From Chloropicon primus (taxonomy: Eukaryota; Chlorophyta; Chloropicophyceae; Chloropicales; Chloropicaceae): a stretch of 64,000 nucleotides of DNA. The notes under the pieces were generated by a model, which worked only from the letters and a program-made list of their open reading frames with translations, was not told where the DNA came from and searched no databases. Where the stretch lies: positions 434,001-498,000 of the forward strand of contig CP060766.1 in assembly GCA_023205875.1 (NCBI GenBank). The letters are read 5' to 3'. A program made the translations under genes and the position numbers. Below, in pieces: positions 55,048-64,000 of this stretch. Each line of letters begins with the position of its first letter. The stretch's first letter is position 1.

Positions 55048-56898
55048 ATGAAGATGAAGCAGGCGACGTTGCTTTCGTTCTTCAAACGGTCAGGCGAGGG
55101 TGCTGCCGTGGTGCGCAAGGCCTTTGATGCCATGTACGATGACGCCTGCACGAACAAACCTGGCGGTGAGAATGGACGGCACCTCGAGGTTGTTGAACCC
55201 GCAGGGGGGCACTTGAGGAAGGAAGCTTCGCAGACGGAGGAGCAGCGCGGGACCAGGAAGCCCCTGCAAGCAGTGGCGTCGAAACCTGTGGCGTCTGTTG
55301 CTGGTAACGGTCTCGAAGGCGGGGAAGAGGAGTCGATACCGACGGAGGAGGAGTCTGGCTTGGGCAAGGAAAATGGTTCCGGTGCGCGGAAGGTGGGGGG
55401 GGGCGAGAAGAGCGAGTACGAGCAACTTCGGTCCGAGCGGATGGCGAAGAACAGGGAGGCCCTGTTGAGACTCGTGGGGAGCAAGAGCTGCTCGAGTCTG
55501 GTTGGAGAAAAGCCAGAGGTGAGGGCGAAGAAGCCAAAGAGGACGCCAGTGGCGAGGCCTAAGGGGAATCAAGAGTCGGTTCGAAGGAGCAGGCGAGTTG
55601 CCCGCCAGGGGCCGGAGGATGGGCAGGGGGCTCACCAGGCCGCGGGAGAATCAAGTGTCGCGGTCCCGGAAAGCGCGTTCGAGGAGACGCTGGACTTTGC
55701 GCCCACGGCCGTGGCGGACTACAGCTGTGCTAGCGCGTCGGACGATGCCGGTGGTCTGGGATTCGATTCAAGCGCAGGCGGCGGCCGCGCGTCAAGGCTG
55801 CAGGTTCTCTCGTCTTCTCGCGCAACCACGAGCTTTCGCAGGGTCTACTCGATGGACTTCGACGGGAGAGGAGCTTTGGCAGTGGCCGGGGAGAAAGGTC
55901 TCGCTAGCGTGCTTGGGCTGGAGTACAGCGAGGACGGAAAGCCATCTTTGAGAACCCTGCTGGATTGCAAGCTGTCTCGGAGTTGGATTGCCTCGGTCCA
56001 ATTCGTCGGGAAAGGGGGGGACCGGTTGCTCTCGGCGTCCAACGACGGGGAGATCAACTTGTGGAACTTGGGCTTGAGTGCCTGGGACAGCAAGATGAGC
56101 GCGTGCGTGCCCTCAAACGTTTGCTCTCACCAGGCTCACAGCAAAGGAATTTTCAGCATGGACGCGGCGGCTGGCAAGATTCTTACCGGTTCCAAGGACA
56201 GCAGCGTCGGCTTGTCGGTCCTGTCCACGGACTCGATCAGGACGATCAGCTACTTTGACGACCTGCACTCAAGCGTCGTGAAGAGTGTCGCGTTTCGAGG
56301 CGGCCGCGAGAACGAGTTCGCTAGTGCGGGCAACGACCGCGTGATCCGCCTGTGCGATCTGCGGTCCACTCCGAGCGCGAGCTCCGGCAGCATCGAGGAT
56401 GCCCACAACAGTGCGATCAACACCCTGCAATTTTCTCCCGACGGGATGCTGCTCCTGTCGTCCTCGTTCGACCCTCAGATCAAAGTCTGGGACGTCAGGA
56501 AAATGTAAGTCTGCTCACCCTCTCCCCTCTTCGTCTCAAATGCCTGAAGACTGACCGTCACTCTGTGTGTTTCTTCTTCGGTCTCCGTCTCCCCTCGTGT
56601 CTCTCGCTTCTTCAGCACCTCGGTGCCTCTTTTTGAGTTGCAGGGCCACCTCCCCACGAGGTCAAAGTCGATACAGAGTCCCGTGTTTACCGCCGGTGGG
56701 ACTCGCGTCGTGGCGACGGGAGAGAAGACTGATTTGCTTACGTTGTACGACTGCACGACCACTGGGAAGTTGGTGAGCCACGGGGCAATGGACTTCATGC
56801 CCTCCAAGCTGCACAGCGTCCAGACTGCCGACAAGCAGTTCCTGGTTGCTGCCGGGCAAGGTGACTTGGCTCTCCTGAGACCAAGCCAACCACCTTAA
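55048..56898 (+). CDS. WDR76/CMR1-like WD40 protein with N-terminal PIP box
   Basis: Exons 55048..56504 and 56616..56898 (GT-AG, phase 2), 579 residues. Residues 5-12 read QATLLSFF, a textbook PCNA-interacting (PIP) box, followed by basic KR. A disordered charged region follows, then the WDR76/CMR1 motif SEYEQLRSERMAKNREALLR. The second half is a WD40 propeller: RVYSMDFDGRGALAVAGEKG, LSASNDGEINLWNL, NEFASAGNDRVIRLCDLRST, NTLQFSPDGMLLLSSSFDPQ with IKVWDVR. Human WDR76 associates with DDB1-CUL4 and chromatin; yeast Cmr1 localises to DNA-damage-related foci. The PIP box suggests direct recruitment to PCNA at replication forks, which is inference. Confidence 0.86.
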
Positions 56899-57441
56899 AA
56901 CAAAAAGTCTTGGGAGTTTTGCTGATGGGACCTTGTTTCCGGTAATGATGTGTGCAAGATATCCACAACCGAGGCATCCCAAAGCACTCGTCTTGGCTTG
57001 TGTAACTCCATTATGATTTGTGACATGAAGAAAAGGACTTCAGGACTTCGTTGACTCAGTCTTCTGAACGTTAGCGTTGTTGTTTCACATGACAAGACAA
57101 AGACTTGGTCTCCTCTCCCCTCCCTCTCTCTCTGTTTCTTCTCTTCTGGTGGATTTCTCCCTTCCGCTGAACCATCATAACGGCCGAGCACGAGGGCGAA
57201 CGAGGACGAGACGAGACAGAGAGAGAGAAACGCGGGAGCGCGTGGAGGAGGAAGAGGGAGAGAGAGAGGGGCGGAGGACAGGAAAGAAGGAAGCGTCGTC
57301 TCTTGCTCATTCGAAAAGCTCTCGCGCGAAAGAAACGACCCAGTGGCGGGGATTTGAGGACACGAAAGGTTCTCAGAGGGAGAAGGGGACGAGGAGGGTG
57401 GGCAGAGGGACAGAAGGGAGGGAGCAAGGAGGAAGCGGACC
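56899..57441. other. intergenic with dispersed repeat copy B
   Basis: 543 bases. The first 170 are A+T richer and form the WDR76-like 3' UTR. The dispersed 95-bp repeat sits at 57133-57229 in reverse orientation. The rest is GA-rich Rab leader. No gene supported. Confidence 0.5.
57133..57229 (-). repeat. dispersed 95-bp repeat, copy B (inverted)
   Basis: Reverse complement of 34431-34528: reads TGTTTCTTCTCTTCTGGTGG then GAACCATCATAACGGCCGAG and ends in GAGACAGAGAGAGAG. Lies about 210 bases upstream of the Rab-like gene. The two copies are 22.7 kb apart, in unrelated promoters. Confidence 0.85.
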
Positions 57442-58155
57442 ATGCCGCAGTACCAGATGCTCCCTCCGAGTCCCGGGGGAACGGACGGCGACGAGTCAAG
57501 CCCACCGAGGACGGGAAAGGGAGTTCCCATCATGAAACTGTTGCTGATCGGTGACGCTTTTTCAGGCAAGTCCTGCTTACTGCGGCGATGGCACGGCGAC
57601 GAGTACCACGACGAGGCCTACGAGCCGACCCTGGGGTTGGACTTCAAGGTGAAGAATGTTCAGGTCCGGAAGCAGTGGTCGCGCCTGCAGGTTTGGGATA
57701 CCTCTGGACAGGACAGCTTCAGGGCGATAACCAAGTCCTACTATAGGGGCGCGCACGGCTTGATCGTCGCGTATGCGATTGGTGACAGGCGCTCGTTTGA
57801 TAGCGCCTCCCAGTGGATCGAGGAGTTCACAGCACTCGCGGAGGACGGAACGCCCATTCTGCTCTTGGGCATGAAGTGCGACTTGGAGGGGCAGAGGGAA
57901 GTGGCGGCCAGCGAAGGCGAGGAGCTCGGCCGGCGCTATGGCTGCGGCTTCAAGGAGGTGAGCGCAAAGACAGGGCTCAATGTGAGCGATGCCTTTGTAG
58001 ACCTGGCTTCAAGAATGCTTCAAGTCCACAAGGAGAGGTCGGAGACGCACAGAAGAAGGAGTAGGAGCATGAGGAGCGAGGCGAGCAGCGTTCCGGATTT
58101 TGATCTGCTCCTTCCTCGACAGAAGAAGAGTTTGAGTTGCTGTGCAATCATGTAG
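57442..58155 (+). CDS. Rab-like small GTPase with altered G4 motif
   Basis: 237 residues, intronless. G1 is LLIGDAFSGKSCLLRRW (G-x-x-x-x-G-K-S intact). EPTLGLDFKVKNV is the switch I region with Thr. G3 is VWDTSGQDSFRAITKSYYRG (Q kept; the usual A-G-Q-E is S-G-Q-D). G4 reads LLGMKCDLEGQ: the Asn of N-K-x-D, which reads the guanine base, is Met (codon ATG). G5 EVSAKTGLNVSDAF is normal. An N-terminal extension of about 28 residues is Pro/Gly rich. The tail is basic, ending LSCCAIM, a C-C-x-x-x prenylation-type end. It resembles the Rab8/Rab1 group in the switch regions, but subgroup is not assigned. Convergent with the RNase gene (70 bases). Confidence 0.88.
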   Translation: MPQYQMLPPSPGGTDGDESSPPRTGKGVPIMKLLLIGDAFSGKSCLLRRWHGDEYHDEAYEPTLGLDFKVKNVQVRKQWSRLQVWDTSGQDSFRAITKSYYRGAHGLIVAYAIGDRRSFDSASQWIEEFTALAEDGTPILLLGMKCDLEGQREVAASEGEELGRRYGCGFKEVSAKTGLNVSDAFVDLASRMLQVHKERSETHRRRSRSMRSEASSVPDFDLLLPRQKKSLSCCAIM

Positions 58156-58225
58156 TGCGCCAGGAAGAGGGCGGCGAGGCGATTCATTCGGGTGTTTGCG
58201 CGCTGGCCCCACCATCGCATTACAG

Positions 58226-60205
58226 TTATAATACTTGCTCGAACAAGAAGATGCTGTTGCCATCTAATCTCGGCGAAGCCGCCACTGCCCTTACCCGGAG
58301 CTTCTCCCCGGGAACTATGGGGTTGTTGATTCTCAGGACTTGCTTCACTCCAACTTCATCGATCTGTACGAATCCCATGCCTTCCGCGACATCCTTCCAG
58401 GACAAGAAGGTGGCGTCCCACACCCGGTCCATGTGTTGGCTGAAGTACGTCGCGGTCCAGTACTCATCGCACTGCTGGGCCACCTCCTTCATGTCCCTCT
58501 CAACGAAGTATGCGGTCTCGGCCATCTCAGCAAATTCGTCGGCCGTGAAAAGTGCCCCCTCTCCCCTCAACACGCTCTTCATCTGCAGATGCACTAGAAC
58601 GTCATTAAACCGGCGGATCGGGGAGGAGAGCTGCGTGTAGTAAGGAAGCCCGAGACTTGCGTGGGGTTTCGGCTGCCTGCAGTCCAGCACCGCCCTCGTG
58701 AACGACTTTGCCATGTTGGCAGTCCGCGCGAACTTGTCCTCAATCGCGTTGACCTCGCCGGCGTCTGGTATGACGGGCTTGTAGTGGATCCTGTACGGTA
58801 GGGGAACCCCGTTATCCTTGCCCCACTTGGCCCCCACCTCCCCAGCGAGAATCATCATCTCGCTCACGATGCTCTGGCCGCTTTGCGTGTACTCTACAGT
58901 CTGCTGCTGGGCATCATTTCTCTCTATTCTTACATCCGCGCCGTCGCCGCTTGCAAGGTCAACTTTGATATTTGGGCTGTAACTCGCGAAAGTCTCGGAG
59001 CCGTTCGCCTTTCGGTACGTCCACCTCGCCTTCGCAGCCCTCGCCAGATAGAACAAGTCCGGGTCCGCCTCCTCAGAGCTCTTGCTCAGCATCTGATCCG
59101 TCTTCACGTACGTCAGTCTCTCGTCCACCAACACCGTACTTGGCGCGACGACATAGTCTTCTATCTCACCCGTCTCCATGTCCAGCTCAACGCCCAGGGA
59201 GAACGCACAATTGGGAACCCCCTCCACCAAGCTGAAGGTCTGCGTCGCGATGTTGTACGGCACCATGGGAATCACCCCCGTCGGCACATAAATGCTTGTC
59301 GCCCTCCTCTTTGCCTCCTTAAATATACAGTCTTCCATCGAAAGCCAGCGCGTCGGGTCTGCGATGTGGATCCAGATCCTTTTCCTCCCGCTGTCCTCAC
59401 CAAGAGCTTCGACGCTCAGCCCGTCGTCGATCTCCGTCGTAGAGATATCGTCAATCGTCACCGTCCTGAGGTGAGTCAAGTCTCGCCTGGCTTTCCGGTC
59501 GGGGTCAGGGGGAGGGGAGTTCATGTACCTCTCCGCGAGGCCAACCACATCGTCGTCGAACGAATCCCTACCAAGCATCTCCAGGCTCACCAGGGTGTGA
59601 GGCTTCCACGCCCCGATGGCCACCAGCACCCTGACCGCGCCGTCCAAAGTTCGGTTCTGTCCCACCAGGCCAAGAATTCTTTGCGCGTCCTGAGACACTT
59701 TCCCGATACTAAAGTCGGTGCTCCTCCGCTTCGAGGTCGCGGCATACGACCCCCTCACGTACGTCAGCAGCGTTTCGATCGATTGGGCGTACTCGCTCTG
59801 CCTCCACTCCTCCACACTCCGCTGTTCCTCCTCGCCGTCCAGTATCTTGTTCACGAGTCTGCAAAACCTGTAAGCATCCCGGATCGAGAAACCCTTGACG
59901 CTTGCCGCCGCCGCCGCAGATGAAGGAGATGACGATGATGATGATGAAGTGACAAGACTCTTCCCGCAGACAATCGATGTCGCTCTTCCCTTCCATGACG
60001 ACGATGAAGATGATGCTGCCGTCGAATGCGTCCCACGATGAAAGGGCCAAGGCAAAGCCTCCTTCCTCTTCTCACCGCCAAGAGGGAGGAGGAGGAGGTC
60101 GTTCGATCCAGAAGACAAGCATCGCGTCGATCCAAGACTCCATCGCACCGAAGCGTCTTTCGATGCCTGCGCCAAAACATGGCGCCACTGCCATGCCCTC
60201 CTCAT
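58226..60205 (-). CDS. RNase II/R family 3'-5' exoribonuclease, organellar
   Basis: 659 residues, intronless; ATG at 60205 (a TTG five codons earlier opens the frame). The N-terminus RRAWQWRHVLAQASKDASVR and a long Ser run suggest an organelle presequence. The RNB catalytic domain shows TVTIDDISTTEIDDGLSVEA, with the acidic metal ligands D-x-x-x-x-x-x-D-D, then IWIHIADPTRWLSMEDCIFK, RRATSIYVPTGVIPMVPYNI, and YTQLSSPIRRFNDVLVHLQM, the strongly conserved S-P-I-R-R-x-x-D. The S1 region at the end is short and poorly conserved. Plant relatives (RNR1) process plastid and mitochondrial rRNA and mRNA 3' ends. Which organelle is served here is not known. Confidence 0.9.
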   Translation of the reverse strand: MRRAWQWRHVLAQASKDASVRWSLGSTRCLSSGSNDLLLLPLGGEKRKEALPWPFHRGTHSTAASSSSSSWKGRATSIVCGKSLVTSSSSSSSPSSAAAAASVKGFSIRDAYRFCRLVNKILDGEEEQRSVEEWRQSEYAQSIETLLTYVRGSYAATSKRRSTDFSIGKVSQDAQRILGLVGQNRTLDGAVRVLVAIGAWKPHTLVSLEMLGRDSFDDDVVGLAERYMNSPPPDPDRKARRDLTHLRTVTIDDISTTEIDDGLSVEALGEDSGRKRIWIHIADPTRWLSMEDCIFKEAKRRATSIYVPTGVIPMVPYNIATQTFSLVEGVPNCAFSLGVELDMETGEIEDYVVAPSTVLVDERLTYVKTDQMLSKSSEEADPDLFYLARAAKARWTYRKANGSETFASYSPNIKVDLASGDGADVRIERNDAQQQTVEYTQSGQSIVSEMMILAGEVGAKWGKDNGVPLPYRIHYKPVIPDAGEVNAIEDKFARTANMAKSFTRAVLDCRQPKPHASLGLPYYTQLSSPIRRFNDVLVHLQMKSVLRGEGALFTADEFAEMAETAYFVERDMKEVAQQCDEYWTATYFSQHMDRVWDATFLSWKDVAEGMGFVQIDEVGVKQVLRINNPIVPGEKLRVRAVAASPRLDGNSIFLFEQVL

Positions 60206-60634
60206 GATGCCGAGCTTCAATCAATGCCGTCGTTGTCTTCGTCTTCGTCTTCGTCGTCACGGCGTCATTCGTTTCATGTGAGGGCTCGTCGGAAAGAGAA
60301 AGCGATGTCGATTTCAGTGGTCGCGCTTCCTTTGGGCTTCCGTCGCGTCCTCGTCCTCACACGGTCCACGAAAGAGCGCCGGCTCGCTAGGTCACTCTGC
60401 AGCGATCTGCAGCGGCAGCGAAGGATTCTGTCGAGAGCGAGGCGAGCGACGAGGGAGAGAGGTGGTGGCGCTGACGCCGCTTGTATTGGGCGCGGGAGGT
60501 GACGGCAGGGAGGGAGAGGGTGTGACGCTGAAGTGTCTCGTCGAGATCTTTCCATCGGTACCTTGGTCGAGGATTTTGGCGAGAGGTAGAGACAGAGAGA
60601 GAGGCAGAGAGGAGGAGGAGGAGGAGGGAATCCA
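60206..60634. promoter_or_regulatory. bidirectional intergenic region, RNase gene / PET117
   Basis: About 430 bases, with a CGTCTTCGTCTTCGTC run at 60235-60255 and a GA-rich leader (60587-60628) before PET117. No gene supported. Confidence 0.4.
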
Positions 60635-60997
60635 ATGCCGAGTCGACCGACGCTTGTGCTTGGTGTCGCCATCGTGAGTGTTGGCATCGGCATCGCAATT
60701 GTCCACAACATGCAGACGGAGGAGAGGAGGAGACTCCATCAGGTACGACGTCTGTCTCACTTTGTCTTTGCGTGAGCAACAAGCTTGAGAGGTGGATGAA
60801 ATGATGAAACGACCATGCATGCTGCAGTCGTCGGGATGTCCTCCGTCCCCGTGAAGGGTCCACTCCACGCTGACGCTTTCATCGTCTTCGCCGTTCGCTG
60901 ATTCGCTCCCTCTTTCGTTCATCGCCAGGGCGTGATACGGGACAAGGCCGTCCTGGCGGAGAAGGAGAGGGCGAGGGCCCAGGGGAAAGGAGGGTGA
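60635..60997 (+). CDS. PET117: PET117-like cytochrome c oxidase assembly protein
   Basis: Exons 60635..60742 and 60929..60997 (GT-AG, phase 0), 58 residues. It opens MPSRPTLVLGVAIVSVGIGI, one membrane segment, and continues HNMQTEERRRLHQGVIRDKA with VLAEKERARAQGKGG. The arrangement of an N-terminal membrane segment, then Q-x-x-E/R-x-x-R-L-x-x-G-V-I-R-D, is that of PET117 from fungi and animals (81 residues in human). It acts in the mitochondrial inner membrane in COX15-dependent heme A and cytochrome oxidase assembly. The intron falls directly before the GVIRD motif. Confidence 0.85.
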
Positions 60998-61176
60998 GGG
61001 CAGAGGAAGCACCGCTCTCTCACTTGTTGCTGCAGGTCGGGTTGTACCAAAATTGATGCCTTCTTTACCAAAAAAAGAGCATGCGCCATTATTTACAGGG
61101 ACGAGCCACGGCTCGTCCACCATTTTTTGTGTTCTACTTCCTAAAGGTGGTTTGATCGTGTGTCTTGAGTATTCAT

Positions 61177-62136
61177 TCACTCTTTGCTCTTGTTGTTCTC
61201 CTCTTGAGGAGATCCTTCCTTGTCCTCCTCCTCCTCCTTAGTAGCCGCCTCGTCCTTCTTCAGCCGCTTGGAGTCTCCCTGGGCGAACGAGTGGAGCTCC
61301 TGCTGCAGCCTCTTGTTCTGCGACGTCAGAGTCTCGCACTTTTGCTTCATCTGCTCGAGCTCCGTCTGGAGCTCCACGTTCTCCTCGGAAAGCTTGTTGA
61401 CCCGGACGCTGAGCTCCTCGCACTCCGCTTGCTTCCTGAGCCTCGACCGCCTCGCAGACTCCCTATTGCTCTGCTTCCTCCTCTGCTTCTTCAGCTCCCT
61501 CTCGTCCTGGCAGTCCTGCAGGCCGTTCTCCTCGTCCTTCGGGACGCCATGGAGGCTCTGGATGTTCTGGGCGACCTTGAAGTCCTGCACCGTGCCCAGG
61601 CCCGTCATCGCCGCCTGGACGGAGGCCGCGGCAAGCTTGTCGTGGTCCATCACCCCCGGGTTCCCCCCCTTGTCCTTGGCCCCGTTCGGGGCCAGCTTCT
61701 GCACCTGCTGCAGGGCCTGGGCCTGGGCCTGAGCGGCGGCGTTCAGGAAGGACGCGTCCGCGGCCCCGTTGGCCGCGGCGGCCATCTGCAGGGCCATCTG
61801 AGGGAGGGCTCCCTGGGCCTGGCCGTTCTGGGCGGTGGTCCCCCACATGTTCTGCGCCGCGGCGAACGCCTGGGGGTTCGTCATCGCCATCATCGTCGCG
61901 TTCCCTGCCGCGGCGAACGGGTTCCCCTGGGGCAGCCCCGTCGCGGCCCCGGAGTGGCTCTTGTAAAGCTGCGTCAGGGCGGCCTGCCACTGGTTCACGT
62001 AGTCGTTCGGGATCGTCGCGGTGGCGGTCGTGGCGGTCGTCGTCGAGATCCCCGCCGCAGTCGTCGTCGCGGTTGTCGCCGACGGGTTGCTGTTCAGGGC
62101 CGCGGCAGCCGCCGTGTTGCTCGGCTTCGGCGTCAT
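61177..62136 (-). CDS. bZIP transcription factor, G-box-binding-factor type
   Basis: 319 residues from ATG 62136; the frame is open upstream to 62250 without another ATG. The N-terminal half is Ala/Thr/Gln/Asn-rich low complexity (possible activation region). The basic region [20 protein letters not shown] with KQAECEEL holds N-x-x-x-A-R-x-S-R-x-R-K-Q, the GBF/group G signature; it is followed by a leucine zipper with heptads [21 protein letters not shown] Glu/Lys tail ends the protein. GBF factors bind ACGT-core G-boxes. Convergent with PET117 (180 bases). Confidence 0.93.
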   Translation of the reverse strand: MTPKPSNTAAAAALNSNPSATTATTTAAGISTTTATTATATIPNDYVNQWQAALTQLYKSHSGAATGLPQGNPFAAAGNATMMAMTNPQAFAAAQNMWGTTAQNGQAQGALPQMALQMAAAANGAADASFLNAAAQAQAQALQQVQKLAPNGAKDKGGNPGVMDHDKLAAASVQAAMTGLGTVQDFKVAQNIQSLHGVPKDEENGLQDCQDERELKKQRRKQSNRESARRSRLRKQAECEELSVRVNKLSEENVELQTELEQMKQKCETLTSQNKRLQQELHSFAQGDSKRLKKDEAATKEEEEDKEGSPQEENNKSKE

Positions 62137-62802
62137 GATGCTTCGGGTCGCTGTTGTCGTCCAAGTTCTCGTCGTCTGTTTCTGCTTGGGTTCCTGCTTA
62201 TGCAAAAAGAGCCCAAGACGACGCTGATGTTGGCTCTGCTTGCAATTCAAATCGCCCGGTGCCGGTGCCGATGCTGCTGGGATGGCAAGAGAGTGTCACC
62301 AAGCAGTCAGATGAAGCCGCGTCGCTTGCTGAGAGTTTGCAATGCGTCCTCCTCGTCCTCCTCGTCCTCCTCGTCCTCCTCGTCCTCCTCGTCCTCCTCG
62401 TCCTCCTCGTTGTCGTCGTCGTCGTCGTTGATGTGGAATGAAGTGAAGTGAAGTGAAGTGAAGTGGGTCTACCACATTCCCCTTCAACCCGGCCGCTATT
62501 TTTTCTTCTTCGTCCAAAGCGCTTCCCAAGCGAGCAAAACGCGCGTGCGGAGCAGGCGCAAGCCCCCGTCCCTCGTCACCCCTCGCCTTCCCTTCCCGTC
62601 GCCTTCGTCGCGGCGCGACCCTTCGCCCTCGTCCTCGTCCTCGTCCTACCTTCTTGGAAGTCGGAAGTCTTTGACGTTTGCGTTGGGTTGGGCCTCGTCA
62701 CAGCAAGCGGCGCGCGCGCAAACCTCTCGACTCTGCCGTCGAAGAAGAACAACGAAAGACCTTTCGGCTTCACACACCAGCCGCGCGTTCGTGTTCTTGT
62801 TC

Positions 62803-62837
<35 letters not shown>

Positions 62838-63731
62838 GTAGTGCGGTCGCTCGAGTGCCACGTCGACTGCCCCGTCACCGAGCCACCGATGCCACTCATC
62901 CCACGGATGGATGAGATCGGCTCCTTATCCAAAAAAATAAAAATACCTGGCCGGCAATGAAAGGGGGGAAGGGGAACCGAAGACCAAAGAAGGGTGGGGG
63001 GACCGCTTCCTTTGGCCGGGGGGGGGGGGTCATCGTTACCTGGTCGGTCACCTTCACTCGTTTTTTTCTTTCTTTTCCCCTTTCCCCTTTCCTTTTCATC
63101 GGAAGAGATCCATCCCATCTTTTGGTCTGATCCTATCCTATCCTATCCTATCCTATCCTTTTCGTTTACTTGTGGCCTCCGCAAGGACTTTGGGGGAGAG
63201 GGGATTGGGCAGGAGAGCTTCTTTCCGTGCTCTGTCTCCCTTTCCTCCTTCCACCTTCGCTGGGGCTCGTCTCCACTCGGTGGACCACGTAACGGGTGGG
63301 AAGGATTCTGGCTCTGTCGTGCACACCGCTGATCAATTCAAGGCGCTGCCTTGGGACCGCTCGTTTCCATGGGCTCCAATGCCGCGCGCAGACCTACGAA
63401 GAAGATCTTCTCTCTCTCTCTCTCTCCCTTCCTCCCTCCCTCTCTCTCTTTGCGCGCGGGTGGGTCCGCTCACATTGGGGTGTCCCGGCAACATGCAAAT
63501 GCCCCTTCCCCCGTCCCCCTCCTCCTCCGTCATGCACAACAAACCCGAAGGCCCACTGCGCTCATGCATTCCCTCCCTCCGCTCTCTCCCTCCCTCCCTC
63601 TCCCTCCCTCCCTCTCCCTCCCTCCCCTCTCCCTCCCTCCCTCTCATCCATCCATCCCATCCACCTCTCTCTCCTCTGCCTCTTCAACTCTTCATCTTCA
63701 TCTCTCGATCGATCGCTCGATCGCTCGATTG
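62137..63731. other. long non-coding region with microsatellites
   Basis: About 1.6 kb without a supported gene. It holds a nine-base TCCTCCTCG repeat x8 (62342-62412), GAAGT x4 (62442-62464), (CGT)n (62805-62838), a G-run (63020-63029), TATCC x5 (63131-63160), and long CCCTCCCTCT tracts (63575-63645). It probably includes the bZIP promoter. Open frames on both strands are Arg/Ser/Pro low complexity. Confidence 0.5.
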
Positions 63732-64000
63732 ATGATGCTCCTCCCGACCAAGGAGCAGGCGAGAATGTGGAGGCAAACGCCGAGAGTCTCGACCTCGTGC
63801 CTCCGCACTGCCCACCGAAGCATCGCCACCACCACCACCGCCGCCGCGAAGCATCATCAACATCAACAACACCATCATCACCACCACCACCATCTTCATC
63901 GAAGCAGCAAGGCAACGTCTTGCTGGCGGCGGTCGTCGACGTCGTGGAGGTCGAGATCGTCCCTCGTGGCGTGCTCCTCGTCCTCGTCCTCCGCTTCGAC
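63732..64000 (+). CDS. possible 5' end of a gene leaving the window
   Basis: An open frame from ATG 63732 (second ATG 63735) runs to the window edge with no stop: MMLLPTKEQARMWRQTPRVS, then TSCLRTAHRSIATTTTAAAK, a His/Gln run and an Arg/Ser-rich part. It is basic with hardly any acids, as in organelle presequences, but it is also low complexity. Only the sequence beyond 64000 can tell. Confidence 0.3.
   Translation, partial: MMLLPTKEQARMWRQTPRVSTSCLRTAHRSIATTTTAAAKHHQHQQHHHHHHHHLHRSSKATSCWRRSSTSWRSRSSLVACSSSSSSAS

Noticed and set aside
58883-59923. 346-codon antisense frame
   Set aside because: Opposite the RNase II/R gene catalytic domain; shadow.
1-64000. tRNA, rRNA, CRISPR arrays, integrated virus or retroelement genes
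   Set aside because: Looked for T-loop-like GGTTCGAxTCC boxes, regular spacer arrays, and reverse transcriptase, integrase or capsid motifs in the translations; none found by eye.

Overview
The window is nuclear DNA of a compact eukaryotic genome, most probably a small green alga (prasinophyte/chlorophyte grade, for example a Chloropicon-like picoalga; the genus is inference). Evidence: short GT-AG introns, many intronless genes, eukaryote-only genes (CAF1 deadenylase, TFIIE-beta, SMC5, RPS25, RPS29, GPN1, TMEM184) and plant-lineage types (GBF-type bZIP, nodulin-like MFS transporter, mitochondrial TatB-like protein, apparently organelle-targeted G6PDH and U32 proteins). Gene models were read by eye from translations and splice signals; no database search was possible.

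Layout. 1-16 kb: G6PDH (runs off the left edge), U32 peptidase-family protein, TBC Rab-GAP, small MYB/SANT protein, M14 carboxypeptidase, CAF1, two-repeat MYB protein, GPN1 GTPase, NOPCHAP1-like chaperone, BART-domain protein, TatB-like protein. 17-18.5 kb: TMEM184. 18.8-29 kb: an accessory-looking block, dominated by a cluster of secreted proteins that share a lone C-x4-C loop, Ala/Ser/Gly-rich sequence and a Trp-containing C-terminus. It holds three nearly identical tandem copies, two diverged small members, one 642-residue two-domain member and a tandem duplicate of that gene cut down to its first domain. 29-46 kb: BASS/SLC10 transporter, a divergent pair of secreted propeller-like paralogs (one with a ShKT insert), an MBL-fold protein, SMC5, MFS transporter, proline dehydrogenase and a FAN-like BEACH protein. 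46-64 kb: twin CX9C protein, head-to-head RPS29/RPS25, RMD1/DUF155 protein, TFIIE-beta, a four-exon unknown, a WDR76-like protein with a PIP box, a Rab-like GTPase, an RNase II/R-family exonuclease, PET117, a bZIP factor and the start of a gene leaving the right edge.

Themes. Genes are densely packed, often convergent with 27-180 bp between stops or divergent over a shared promoter. Several predicted proteins serve mitochondrial or organellar functions (TatB-like, twin CX9C, PET117, RMD1, PRODH, RNase R-like). Gene-poor gaps carry CT and GTC microsatellites and at least five independent tandem duplications whose period is always about 167-182 bp. A 95-bp element recurs in inverted orientation at 34.4 and 57.1 kb. 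The best candidate for an undescribed system is the C-x4-C secreted-protein cluster at 19.2-28.4 kb. I saw no tRNA, rRNA, CRISPR or virus-derived element.
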